Shown: positions 16,954-25,712 of the stretch, piece by piece | Numbering within the stretch: the stretch's first letter is position 1 | How the letters are laid out: each line of letters starts with the position of its first letter | Assembly (NCBI RefSeq): GCF_001747085.1 | Contig: NZ_MDJD01000034.1 | Coordinates: 248,001 to 312,000 of the forward strand | Source: Flavivirga aquatica | GTDB taxonomy: Bacteria > Bacteroidota > Bacteroidia > Flavobacteriales > Flavobacteriaceae | Direction of reading: 5' to 3' | DNA length: 64,000 nt | Notes under the pieces: generated by a model | Told to the model about the DNA's origin: nothing | What the model saw: the letters and a program-made list of their open reading frames with translations, nothing else | The model's database searches: none | Made by a program: the position numbers and the translations under genes

Positions 16954-18989
16954 ATAATTGGTAACCAAACAGTCATTTCACTTAATCCTCTATTTGCCCA
17001 TGAAAAATAAGGTATAAATTTAGTCTTTACAGTTTCCCACTCTGGTTTTTTTACTTCATAATACATACCGTTGGTTTTTTCTTTACGTAGCTTAATATCT
17101 CCTGAAATAGTTGTAACACCGCCTAATAAATTAGGAATATAATTTGCTTTTAATTCTGATGATTGCGGTAAATAAATATCTAAAATTTTTGAATACTTAG
17201 GAAGGTCTGTTGATTCAGCACAATAAACAATAGGGCCGCGTTTGATGGCTACTTGATTGCGTACTTCTTCAATTTCTGAATGTCCTCCAATTAATTTGAT
17301 ATCCATTGGCATATCTAGAGAAACTGAATCTCCTTTTTTCCATTTTCGATTAATAACAGTAAATTTACCAGGTGTTATCTTAGAGACAGTCTCCATTCCA
17401 TTTACGGTTATCTTAGATCCAGTAGCCCATTCCGGAATTCGAAGCATTAAATCAAATGGTTCTTTCTTACACTTGTTTATTGTAATATTAATTTTTCCTT
17501 TCCAGGGATATTGTGTGCTTTGTGATAATTTAAGTTCTGAGCCATCTAGCATTTTTGTATTAAGTTTATTCCCTCCATATAAATTTACAGCTACGCCATT
17601 TTTAGATAGACTATAAGCCCACCCAGAAACTTTTGCGATAGTACGTACAATGTTTGGTGGACAACAAAAACAATCTAAATATGCTTGACGTTGATGATCT
17701 TGTTTATGTATTTGATGCGCTTGTTTATCATTTTCATCTACAGTTGTTTTTCCAGAAATTGCTCGTAGTGGGTTTTGATAGAAGTAGTTCTTCCCATCCA
17801 CACTTATACCTGAAAGTGCACTATTTAACATTACTAATTCCATAATATCTGCATATTTAGACTCTCCTTTTAAACCTAACATTCGCCAATTGAACATAGC
17901 ATTTCCAATATTAGCACAGGTTTCACAATAAGCACTTGCATTTGGCATTGCATAATCAGCATCAAAGGCTTCATGAACCATATCTCCATACCCATAAGCA
18001 CCATGGTCTACTTGACCGCAGGCACCAGTTATATACATCTTTTTATCTACCACACTAGCTCTTATCTTCTCTAAAGCATCTAATAAAGCTTTCTCTCCCG
18101 TTTCAGCATAAACATCTGCAGCTCCTGAATATAGGTATAAAGCTAATACTGCATGTCCCACTGCTTCCGTTTCTTCACGTAGAGGGGTTCTATCTTGAAA
18201 AGCATCTCCGACAAACCAAAATGGCACAGAAGAATGATCTGTTCCCCATTTCATTTTTTCTTTCCCTCTATTATTAATAAAGATCTCAGACAATTCTAAA
18301 TATCTTTTATCTTTAGTTGTTCGGTACAATTCTACTAATCCCATAATTTGAGACGGATTAAATCCAAAATGGACTAATTCTTCAGATGGAGACTGAAAAA
18401 TATTATACAAATTATCAGCGTGTTTAATAGCTATATTTAGAAAATTAGTTTTACCCGTAATGCGATTATGAATACACGCACTGGTTAATAAATGTCCACT
18501 ATTATATAATTCATGATTTGTGATTTTTGAAAATGGCTCTATTTTTCTAATTTGTATATGTGTAGATAGGTAACCGTTATCTTCCTGTGCTTTGGCTATA
18601 ACTTCAATAATTTCATCAAGCTCATTATTTATTTTTTCATCTTTGTTTTGAGCATAGACATACATAGCAGATTCCATCCATTTGTAAAAATCGCCATCGT
18701 GCCAAAGCTTTCCTTTTGCTTCTCCTTCTTTTAATCCAGCAGCAATTTTAAAGTTATTGTATGCATGACCAGTATCACCTTTTAAAATAGTTCCCATATG
18801 AGGAACCATGGTAGATGAACAGACATTAAATTTATCAGCCCAAAAACCTTCAGTCCATACGCAATCTCCAATGTTAATACTTTTTAGCTTTACATTGGGA
18901 CTATCTGAGTTATTTGCTATTCCATGTAATTGAGCATGTGAATAACCAATCGTAAGAAGTGTAGAGATTATTGTTATTAGATTTTTCAT
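16944..18989 (-). CDS. GH127-type beta-L-arabinofuranosidase-like glycoside hydrolase (DUF1680 family)
   Basis: A 681-residue enzyme with a signal peptide (1-19, ending SHAQ). It keeps the zinc-thiolate active site of GH127: Glu356 and Cys358 in YCETCAN, and Cys442-Cys443 in CFCCPPN, where the first Cys of the pair is the nucleophile in HypBA1. The alpha/alpha-barrel signatures (GHAVLALYLYSGAADVY, MYITGACG) are present. The lack of a T9SS domain suggests a periplasmic location. It sits between a GH2 gene (52-nt gap) and the FG-GAP lipoprotein. The substrate may be beta-L-arabinofuranosides or another sugar, since related families act on other residues. Confidence 0.87.
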   Translation of the reverse strand: MKNLITIISTLLTIGYSHAQLHGIANNSDSPNVKLKSINIGDCVWTEGFWADKFNVCSSTMVPHMGTILKGDTGHAYNNFKIAAGLKEGEAKGKLWHDGDFYKWMESAMYVYAQNKDEKINNELDEIIEVIAKAQEDNGYLSTHIQIRKIEPFSKITNHELYNSGHLLTSACIHNRITGKTNFLNIAIKHADNLYNIFQSPSEELVHFGFNPSQIMGLVELYRTTKDKRYLELSEIFINNRGKEKMKWGTDHSSVPFWFVGDAFQDRTPLREETEAVGHAVLALYLYSGAADVYAETGEKALLDALEKIRASVVDKKMYITGACGQVDHGAYGYGDMVHEAFDADYAMPNASAYCETCANIGNAMFNWRMLGLKGESKYADIMELVMLNSALSGISVDGKNYFYQNPLRAISGKTTVDENDKQAHQIHKQDHQRQAYLDCFCCPPNIVRTIAKVSGWAYSLSKNGVAVNLYGGNKLNTKMLDGSELKLSQSTQYPWKGKINITINKCKKEPFDLMLRIPEWATGSKITVNGMETVSKITPGKFTVINRKWKKGDSVSLDMPMDIKLIGGHSEIEEVRNQVAIKRGPIVYCAESTDLPKYSKILDIYLPQSSELKANYIPNLLGGVTTISGDIKLRKEKTNGMYYEVKKPEWETVKTKFIPYFSWANRGLSEMTVWLPIIWE

Positions 18990-19041
18990 GTGGTTCTAAT
19001 TTATTTAGTTTTCATTGCTTTATATAATTAACAAGCACGTT

Positions 19042-21600
19042 TTATTCTATGTTAAATAATAATTTCTTAGATTCTTTTATATCATTACTGGTTGCTGTAA
19101 TAGTTAAGGAGGATTCCATTTTTGTTGCTTGTAACACAAGCAAGCATTTACCAAATTCAGTTGTAACTGTTTTATTTTTAAAGTTGTTTATTTTGGCTGA
19201 GTTTCCACAGTCTGTGCCTAAAAATCTATATAAACCTTCTATTTCAAAAGTTATGTTTTTATCTACATTTTTAACTTCACGTCCGTTTTTATCAATCAAT
19301 TGTGCAATTACATGTAAGACATCAGTATTATTAGCAGTCATATTTTTTCTATCAGGACTTAGACGAATTGCTACAGGATTACCAACTGATTCTAAGTAAG
19401 TTTGTACCTTTAATTTTCCTTTGACTCCTTTAGCAACAAGTTTTCCTTTTTTATAATCTACAGCCCATTTAAAAGTACGATCATCTTGGTCTTTTAAATA
19501 TTGTTTTCCCAATGATTTTCCATTTTGAAATAATTCTACAACTTCACAATTTGAATACACTTCAACTATTGTAGCTTCACCATTTTTATAATTCCAGTAA
19601 GGATTCACATCTTGCCAGGTACGTGGCGCAAGTTTCCAATAGTCTTTTTCCTTTTCAATTACACCACGTTTTTTATCATTTCTATAAATGGATTTTTCTT
19701 CAGTTTGTGAGTAAATAGATATTACTGCTTCATCATTTTTCCATAAAGATTTAAACATATAGTATGATGCCCGAGGGAATCCTGCTAAATCTAAAGGTCC
19801 ATCAACAGTTGCTTTAAGTGGCCAATGACTAGATCTACGTTCGCCTATATAATCAATTCCTGTCCATAAAAATAACCCAGGAATAAAATCACGATCAATA
19901 ACTGCTTTCCATTCATACCAACGAGGTACATTTTCAGTTCCCATCATTGGTTTATCTGGATAGGTTTCTTTGAAATAATCATACTTATGGGGTTTATAAC
20001 TAAGCCCAATAACATCTAAAGCATCCGTATATCCATTTTCAAAGCTAGAAGTTGGCAATATACAATTAGCCGTTACAGGGCGACTTACATCCATCTCCCT
20101 TGTCCATTGAGCTAATTTTTGAGCTGTATTTTGAATATAAAAAGTTTGTTTTGGGAAATTCTCCCAGTATTCTCGAACCTGTTTGGGTGTATGTGGTGGA
20201 ACTACAGTTCGCCAAAGTGTCCAATCTATTTTGTCATCTTTGTTTGTTTCTTTGAATATACCTGTTGCACCACGGTTTCCAGGATACGTCCATTCTATTT
20301 CATTTCCAATACTCCACTGAAAAACACTAGGGTGGTTGCGACTAGAAAGCATAGTATTTTTTAAATCTTTTTCAGCCCACAATTGAAAATGCTCCGAATG
20401 TCCACGTGTAATATAATCAACCTCTTTATCGTGCATATTATATCGTTTGTCTTTTGGTAAATCCCACTCATCATAAAACTCATTTTGTACTAAAATCCCA
20501 AGTTCATCACATAAATCTAAAAACTCATCAGAAGCTGGATTATGTGCTGTTCGTATAGCATTACAGCCTCCATCTTTTAATTTTTGCAAGCGTCTTTTCC
20601 ATACATCTTTAGGAACAGCTGTTCCAACCAGTCCAGCATCATGATGCAAGCAAACACCTTTAATTTTCATATTCTCATCATTCAAGAAAAAGCCTTTATT
20701 TTTATCGAATCGGATGGATCGTATACCAAATCTTGTTGTTCGCTTTTTAGATGCCTTATTGTTTGCTATAATGTAAGTTTTAGCAGTATATAAATGTGGA
20801 GATTCCAGTTTCCACATTATGGGTTTTGAAATTTGTACGTTTTGAGTAACAACTGAATCCTTATTTTCATTTAAAGAAAAAGGATTACGTATTGTTGTTA
20901 CTTTAGTATTTTGCATATCAAATATTTCACTGATAATTGCCCCCTTTTTAATAGTTGAGGTGTCATTTTTTAGCGAGACCTTGATTTCCACAGATGCACT
21001 TTCGTTTGATACTTTTGGTGTTGTAATAAAAGTGCCCCAAACAGGGATATGCAATTTATCAGTAATTAAAACATGTACGTTTCGGTAAATACCTGAACCC
21101 GTATACCAACGCGAGTCGGCATATCTGCTGTGATCAACACGAACCGAAATCCTATTCTTTTTTCCCTTTGGAGCAAGTAGGTTTGTTAAATCATAATAAA
21201 CTGGGGCATATCCGTAAGGGTGATTTCCAATTCGTATTCCATTTATCCAGAATTCGGCATTGTTATATATCCCATCAAATATTATATAAAACTTCTGATT
21301 TTTATTGATTTTGGTATTAAACATTTTACTATACCAGCCAATTCCACCTGGTGTAAACCCGGTACAACCTTCTAAATCTTGCGAAAAACCTTGTTCAATT
21401 GTCCAGTCATGTGGCACATCAATTTTTTGCCAATTTTTCGGTTGATAGTTTGTTAGACTATATTCTACTGAGTCGGATAAAGTAAAAATCCAGTCATTAT
21501 TAAAATTTTCAAGACCATTGTTTTGGGCTGTTCCGTTAAAAACTACAGTAAAAAAAAAGACTTGAATAAAAAGAGTTTTAATTTGTTTAAATAATACCAT
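19042..21600 (-). CDS. GH2-family glycoside hydrolase (beta-galactosidase/beta-glucuronidase type)
   Basis: An 852-residue periplasmic enzyme with a signal peptide (about 1-25, ending GTAQ). Domains in order: N-terminal sugar-binding jelly roll (about 30-180), immunoglobulin-like domain (190-295), TIM barrel (300-600), and C-terminal beta domains. The general acid is Glu434 in SIGNEIEW; the nucleophile is probably Glu556 in MMGTENVPRW. The motif GGCNAIRTAHNPAS (344-357) is typical of GH2. No T9SS domain is present. It lies 6 nt downstream of the GH88 gene and is clearly co-transcribed. Pairing with GH88 suggests work on uronic-acid-containing oligosaccharides. Confidence 0.92.
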   Translation of the reverse strand: MVLFKQIKTLFIQVFFFTVVFNGTAQNNGLENFNNDWIFTLSDSVEYSLTNYQPKNWQKIDVPHDWTIEQGFSQDLEGCTGFTPGGIGWYSKMFNTKINKNQKFYIIFDGIYNNAEFWINGIRIGNHPYGYAPVYYDLTNLLAPKGKKNRISVRVDHSRYADSRWYTGSGIYRNVHVLITDKLHIPVWGTFITTPKVSNESASVEIKVSLKNDTSTIKKGAIISEIFDMQNTKVTTIRNPFSLNENKDSVVTQNVQISKPIMWKLESPHLYTAKTYIIANNKASKKRTTRFGIRSIRFDKNKGFFLNDENMKIKGVCLHHDAGLVGTAVPKDVWKRRLQKLKDGGCNAIRTAHNPASDEFLDLCDELGILVQNEFYDEWDLPKDKRYNMHDKEVDYITRGHSEHFQLWAEKDLKNTMLSSRNHPSVFQWSIGNEIEWTYPGNRGATGIFKETNKDDKIDWTLWRTVVPPHTPKQVREYWENFPKQTFYIQNTAQKLAQWTREMDVSRPVTANCILPTSSFENGYTDALDVIGLSYKPHKYDYFKETYPDKPMMGTENVPRWYEWKAVIDRDFIPGLFLWTGIDYIGERRSSHWPLKATVDGPLDLAGFPRASYYMFKSLWKNDEAVISIYSQTEEKSIYRNDKKRGVIEKEKDYWKLAPRTWQDVNPYWNYKNGEATIVEVYSNCEVVELFQNGKSLGKQYLKDQDDRTFKWAVDYKKGKLVAKGVKGKLKVQTYLESVGNPVAIRLSPDRKNMTANNTDVLHVIAQLIDKNGREVKNVDKNITFEIEGLYRFLGTDCGNSAKINNFKNKTVTTEFGKCLLVLQATKMESSLTITATSNDIKESKKLLFNIE

Positions 21601-21606
21601 AATTTT

Positions 21607-22800
21607 TTATTGCTTATTTTTAAACATTTTAATTTGCAGTTTTTTTAAGCGTATAAGTGCCTCAATAAAATAGTAATCGGCATAATTAATATTTACATTA
21701 ACTTCTGAATTTATTGGTTTGTATCCAACGCTATGCAATAAAACACATGAATAATTGTCTGTTTTCGCTAAGTACTTGTCCGATGCGAGCTCATTTAAGA
21801 TACTTATTGCTTGGTTATAATACATTTTCTTTTCTGTAAGTTCGAATAATTCTAAGCAGGCTGAAGCTACAATAGCCGCTGAAGAGGCATCACGGGGTTC
21901 GTTAGGTATATTAGGCGCATTAAAATCCCAATAAGCAATATTATCAATGGGTAAGCTTTCAAAGTATGTTTTTGCTAGATTTTCTGAGGTTTTTAGATAT
22001 TTTTTAATGGCTGTTTCACGATACATCATTATAAATCCATAAATGCCCCAAGCTTGCCCTCTTGACCACATAGAATCATCAGCAAAACCTTGAACAGTGG
22101 ATTTATTTTGAACTTTGCCTGTGTTAGGGTTATATTCTACTAAATGATAGGAGCTGAAGTCTTTTCTAAAATGATTTTTTAAAGTAGTATTTGCATGATT
22201 ACGTGAAATTTTATCAAATTTTTTACTTCCTCCATTTTTAGATGCCCATTCCAACATTTCAAGGTTCATCATATTATCTATAATTACCTTATGTGTTTTT
22301 GGGTTTTTCTCATTAATATCTCCCCAAGAGAGTATTGTTTTTGTTGTTGGGCGATATCGAGTAGCTAGTGTATTAGATGTTTGTAAAATAATTTCCTTAT
22401 AGTTTTTATTTTGTGTTAAACGATATCCATTTCCGTAACTACAATAAACCATAAAACCAATATCATGGTGCTTATTAAAAAGCTTTAGGGGTTCTAAAGG
22501 TGCCGTCCATTTTTGAGCAGCTTTTAACCATTTTTCATTTTTACTATTTTCATATAAATACCATAATGTACCTGGGAAAAAACCGCTAGTCCAATCTTCA
22601 ATAGGTTTTTGATTCCAACTTCCATCAGAATGACCGTTTCTTGGCATCCCGTTTTCAATTTTTAATTGATTTATAGCCTTTTCATACTGAGATTCTGCAA
22701 ATAATAGGACTTCATCTGGGTCGAATTTCAATAAAACTTGAGATTCAATTGTATGAGAAAAACAATAAAGGATGATTAATAGAGCTTTTTTTCTGTACAT
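21607..22800 (-). CDS. GH88 unsaturated glucuronyl hydrolase
   Basis: A 397-residue enzyme with a signal peptide (1-20, ending IESQ). It hydrates and removes the 4,5-unsaturated uronic acid left by polysaccharide lyases. The two active-site Asp residues are Asp113 (HHDIGFMVY) and Asp175 (VIIDNMMNLE), 62 apart, as in Bacillus UGL (88 and 149). WSRGQAWGIYGF and RDASSAAIVAS are also family blocks. It heads the operon with GH2, GH127 and the FG-GAP lipoprotein. Its presence implies that a lyase acts earlier, as in ulvan or glycosaminoglycan breakdown, but no lyase or SusCD pair lies in the window. Confidence 0.92.
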   Translation of the reverse strand: MYRKKALLIILYCFSHTIESQVLLKFDPDEVLLFAESQYEKAINQLKIENGMPRNGHSDGSWNQKPIEDWTSGFFPGTLWYLYENSKNEKWLKAAQKWTAPLEPLKLFNKHHDIGFMVYCSYGNGYRLTQNKNYKEIILQTSNTLATRYRPTTKTILSWGDINEKNPKTHKVIIDNMMNLEMLEWASKNGGSKKFDKISRNHANTTLKNHFRKDFSSYHLVEYNPNTGKVQNKSTVQGFADDSMWSRGQAWGIYGFIMMYRETAIKKYLKTSENLAKTYFESLPIDNIAYWDFNAPNIPNEPRDASSAAIVASACLELFELTEKKMYYNQAISILNELASDKYLAKTDNYSCVLLHSVGYKPINSEVNVNINYADYYFIEALIRLKKLQIKMFKNKQ

Positions 22801-23184
22801 TATAATTTTATAGTTTAAATAGTATAGAATATGCTGAACTGAGATTGTTTAAAGCATACCTTATGTTTTATGTAAATATGATGAATCTATCGACAAATGA
22901 AAGTAAATAAATCCTTAAAACACTACTGAAACTATAGTTAGACGGTAGGCTTAACGGTTAATAATTAAAAACAATTCTCTGGAATTCAGTTTCTTATATT
23001 TTTAGTGTGATTTTAGGTTTTTTCTCATTTAAAAAGATAAACTTGCCTATATTCTTTATATTTGTTTGCTTTTTCAACTTGATTTTAATATCTAATTTCT
23101 TTTTCAAAAAAAATCAGTATAAAAATTATTTGTGATATGAAGAGGGGTATTAGAAATTAACTTATAATTATGTAATTTTATCAA
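22801..23184. other. Divergent promoter region between GH88 operon and regulator gene
   Basis: A 384-bp A+T-rich spacer between the leftward GH88 operon and the rightward membrane regulator. Divergent layout suggests control sites here. I find no strong palindrome and no clear TTG/TANNTTTG promoter pair for either direction. Confidence 0.4.
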
Positions 23185-24336
23185 ATGAAATTATCTTCTG
23201 AAAAGAAACAAGTACTTTTTGCTGAATTAATAAAAAGCAAAGCATTTTCTAAACCAACAACAAGTACATCTTTATTGAAATACCTTTTTGATGCTACAGA
23301 AAAAGGCACTAACTTAAAAGAGAGCGTAATTGAGCTTGAATTTTTTAAAAATGAAATAAAAGATGATAAAAACACGACTAAAGTTCGTGTTCATGTCTAT
23401 AACCTTAGAAAGAAACTTCTAAATCATTATCAAAAAGAAGGAAAAAATTCTGAATATCAGCTTATTATTGAAAAGGGGCAATATGAAGTCAAATTTATAA
23501 AACCAAATTCAACTAAATTATCTCTTAATAAAATAAGCATTTCTAATTATATACTATTTTTTTTACTTTGTGTAACTACTTTATTTTTAATAATTTCCAT
23601 TTGGCCAGCAAAAAAGCCTGGTTTATGGAGTTCATTTCTGGATAAAGAGCAAAAAACAACATTATATATTGGTGATTTTTTTGGGTTTTCTGGTCCCACG
23701 ATTACAGGTAGCCTAGGTTGGACTAGAGATTATAGTATTAATTCTATTGAAGAGTTTTATGCGAAAAGTGAAGAATTGCCAGAATTGAAGAAATTTCATA
23801 GGCCCGCCAAATATTCATATGCTACAGGTATGGCAGCTGGAGCAACACAAAATTTACATGCACTTTTTCAAAATCATAAACAGTCGTTTGATATTCGTTT
23901 GTCTTCCAAAACTTCTATTTCTGAAATAAAAAGTGGTAATTCAATTTACGTTGGACCTCTAAGGAACTATAATCCATTTATTCATTTTTTTAATGAGGGG
24001 AATCCATACTTTGAAATAAATGAACAGACTTTAAAGTTTCATAAACACCCAGTACTTAAAGATACTATCTTTCAATTAAATTCTACAGGCTTAAAATATG
24101 AATACTCCATAGTCTCTAAAATTTCAGGACCAGATAATACGGATCAGTTTATTTTTTTTTCGAATCATGATATAGGAATTGAAGCTACTATAAAATATTT
24201 CACTAGATTTAATACGTGTGAGGAGTTTTCAGATTATCACTTAAATAATCATGAATATTTTACTTCAATATTCTATGCTAGTGGGGTAGATAGAACAAAT
24301 ACTAGTTTAAAAGAAATATTTACAGTAAGTTTTTGA
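23185..24336 (+). CDS. Membrane-anchored winged-helix regulator with periplasmic sensor domain
   Basis: A 383-residue protein in three parts: a cytoplasmic winged-helix-like domain (about 1-112), one transmembrane segment (about 116-140, ILFFLLCVTTLFLIISIW), and a periplasmic domain of about 240 residues of unknown type. The N-terminal part (LKESVIELEFFKNE, then TTKVRVHVYNLRKKLLNHYQKEG and the beta wing QLIIEKGQYEVKF) resembles winged helices fused to TolB-like or cyclase proteins in other bacteria. This layout is that of one-component, ToxR/CadC-like regulators that sense a periplasmic signal and bind DNA from the membrane. It is divergent from the GH88-GH2-GH127 operon and may sense its sugars. 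Sensor ligand unknown. Confidence 0.72.
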   Translation: MKLSSEKKQVLFAELIKSKAFSKPTTSTSLLKYLFDATEKGTNLKESVIELEFFKNEIKDDKNTTKVRVHVYNLRKKLLNHYQKEGKNSEYQLIIEKGQYEVKFIKPNSTKLSLNKISISNYILFFLLCVTTLFLIISIWPAKKPGLWSSFLDKEQKTTLYIGDFFGFSGPTITGSLGWTRDYSINSIEEFYAKSEELPELKKFHRPAKYSYATGMAAGATQNLHALFQNHKQSFDIRLSSKTSISEIKSGNSIYVGPLRNYNPFIHFFNEGNPYFEINEQTLKFHKHPVLKDTIFQLNSTGLKYEYSIVSKISGPDNTDQFIFFSNHDIGIEATIKYFTRFNTCEEFSDYHLNNHEYFTSIFYASGVDRTNTSLKEIFTVSF

Positions 24337-24484
24337 AGGCATCTAGTCTCAAAAGAAGCACAAATGCTTTAGCGGAAGCTTTCAATGCTAAAGTTAAAGC
24401 ATTTAGAGCTCAGTTTAGAGCTGTTAAAAATGTAGAATTCTTTCTATTTAGGGTAGAACTAGTTTTACCTAAACACAACATTTA
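24337..24484 (+). mobile_element. C-terminal remnant of an ISAon1-type transposase
   Basis: Directly after the regulator stop, a frame without a start reads KRSTNALAEAFNAKVKAFRA and QFRAVKNVEFFLFR before a stop. The pattern NAAAESFNAKIKAFRxQFRGV with NxEFFLFR is the tail of ISAon1-family transposases. The first part of the transposase is absent. The following TTTAGGAATGATCC may belong to the element's right end. Confidence 0.65.
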
Positions 24485-24530
24485 GGAATGATCCCAATTT
24501 TTGCTATTATTTAGTAATTGATAAAATTAA

Positions 24531-24563
24531 AAAAGCCCATAAACATAATGTTTACGGGCTTTT
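24531..24563 (-). terminator. Terminator of the tRNA-Ser transcript
   Basis: A 15-bp stem (24531-24545 with 24549-24563) around a 3-nt loop. One position is A-C on the plus strand but G-U on the minus strand, and the T-run follows on the minus strand, so it serves leftward transcription. It lies 24 nt beyond the tRNA 3' end. Confidence 0.75.
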
Positions 24564-24586
24564 AGTAGAATTTAGTAAATTCTCAG

Positions 24587-24671
24587 CGGAGAAAGAGGGA
24601 TTCGAACCCCCGGAGGTGTGACCCTCAACAGTTTTCAAGACTGCCGCATTCGACCACTCTGCCATTTCTCC
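24587..24671 (-). tRNA. tRNA-Ser (anticodon TGA)
   Basis: Read on the minus strand, the 85-nt gene has acceptor stem GGAGAAA paired with TTTCTCC, discriminator G, the D-arm AGAGTGGTCGAA, anticodon stem-loop CAGT-CTTGAAA-ACTG with anticodon TGA, a long variable arm and the T-arm GGGTTCGAATCCC. No CCA is encoded. The long variable arm and anticodon fix serine. Its 3' end faces the accessory genes on the left. Confidence 0.97.
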
Positions 24672-24889
24672 AAGTGTCTCATCAAGTATTCCCTGAATGC
24701 GGGTGCAAATATAGAACCCTTTTTCAATTCTATCAAATAAAAAACTACTTTTTTTTATACTTTTTTTTTATAGTATTGTTTTTGAGTTTAATAGCTAATA
24801 ATTAATTTAAAAGGATAATTTATTTTATTTAATAAGATAGTGAAAAACACATTTCAAACCTTATTTTTGCAGGTAATAGAATATTAAGC

Positions 24890-25519
24890 ATGGATACTAT
24901 AAAACAATTGCAATGGCGTTATGCCACAAAAAAGTTTAATAATAACAAGAAACTATCTAATGCTAAATTAGATGTTTTAAAAGAAGCATTTAATTTAACA
25001 GCGACTTCTTTTGGTCTTCAAACTATAAAGTTAATTGTAATTGAAGATAAAACATTAAGAAAGTCATTAGTTGAATTATCATATAATCAAAAGCAAGTAG
25101 AAGAAGCATCACATTTATTGGTTATATGTATTCAAAAAAATATTATAACAGAAGATGTTAATAATTACTATGATAATATAAAAGACATAAGAAAAACTTC
25201 AGAATCTATACTAAAACCATTTAGAGAAGACCTTACTCAAATGATGAGCAAAAAATCTGTTAACGAGCGTCAAGAATGGTCTAAAAAGCAAGCTTACATA
25301 GCATTAGGTAATTTAATGACTGTCTGTGCTATAGAAGGTATAGATTCATGCCCAATGGAGGGGTTCTTGCCAGAAAAATATGATGAGATTCTTAAATTAG
25401 GAGATAAAGAATTAAAATCGGTACTATTATTACCAGTAGGTTATCGTGCAGACGATGATATATTTGCAGATTTTAAAAAAGTTAGAAAACCCATAGAAGA
25501 AGCCGTTATAGAATTATAA
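24890..25519 (+). CDS. NAD(P)H-dependent nitroreductase-family oxidoreductase (NfsB-like)
   Basis: A 209-residue FMN enzyme of the nitroreductase fold. It starts with QLQWRYATKKFNNNKKLS, the common NfsB opening that contacts FMN, has SFGLQTIKLIVIED, and ends with PVGYRADDDIFADFKKVRKP. The segment ALGNLMTVCAIEGIDSCPMEGF is the conserved dimer and flavin region. Such enzymes reduce quinones, nitroaromatics or flavins. A TATTTTTG box lies about 18 bp upstream of the start. It stands alone beside tRNA-Ser. Confidence 0.9.
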   Translation: MDTIKQLQWRYATKKFNNNKKLSNAKLDVLKEAFNLTATSFGLQTIKLIVIEDKTLRKSLVELSYNQKQVEEASHLLVICIQKNIITEDVNNYYDNIKDIRKTSESILKPFREDLTQMMSKKSVNERQEWSKKQAYIALGNLMTVCAIEGIDSCPMEGFLPEKYDEILKLGDKELKSVLLLPVGYRADDDIFADFKKVRKPIEEAVIEL

Positions 25520-25533
25520 AGAATATTAAATAT

Positions 25534-25671
25534 TTGGACGTTACCACAAGGAGCGGGCTTTATTCGTAATTTAATATTTAGAATTATTGAACTTATGAAT
25601 ATAAATATTTCAACAGTCGCTTTTTTTAGAAATACAAAAAAGAGCTTCAGTAAAGTCTCAATCCTTAATGC
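25534..25671 (+). repeat. Degenerate copy of a dispersed intergenic element (pair of 49867-49949)
   Basis: The segment begins TTGGACGTTACCACAAGG, continues GAGCGGGCTTT, and ends CTCAATCCTTAATGC. The reverse complement of 49867-49949 begins GGCGCATCCCTTCAGGG, continues TCGGGCTTTC, and ends TTCAATCCCTTGCGC. Both share the order GGCG/GGACG, CGGGCTTT, TCAATCC-TT-GC. This looks like a flavobacterial intergenic repeat or structured RNA; the copy here is weaker. Confidence 0.45.
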
Positions 25672-25712
25672 AAAAACTATCCAAAAACAACTTTAAAAAA
25701 TAAAAATAGTAT

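Noticed and set aside
24587-24671. A second tRNA-Ser 3'-end copy (attL) within the accessory half
   Set aside because: I looked for the T-arm and acceptor sequence in 1-24.5 kb and did not find it; any partner site must lie outside the window.
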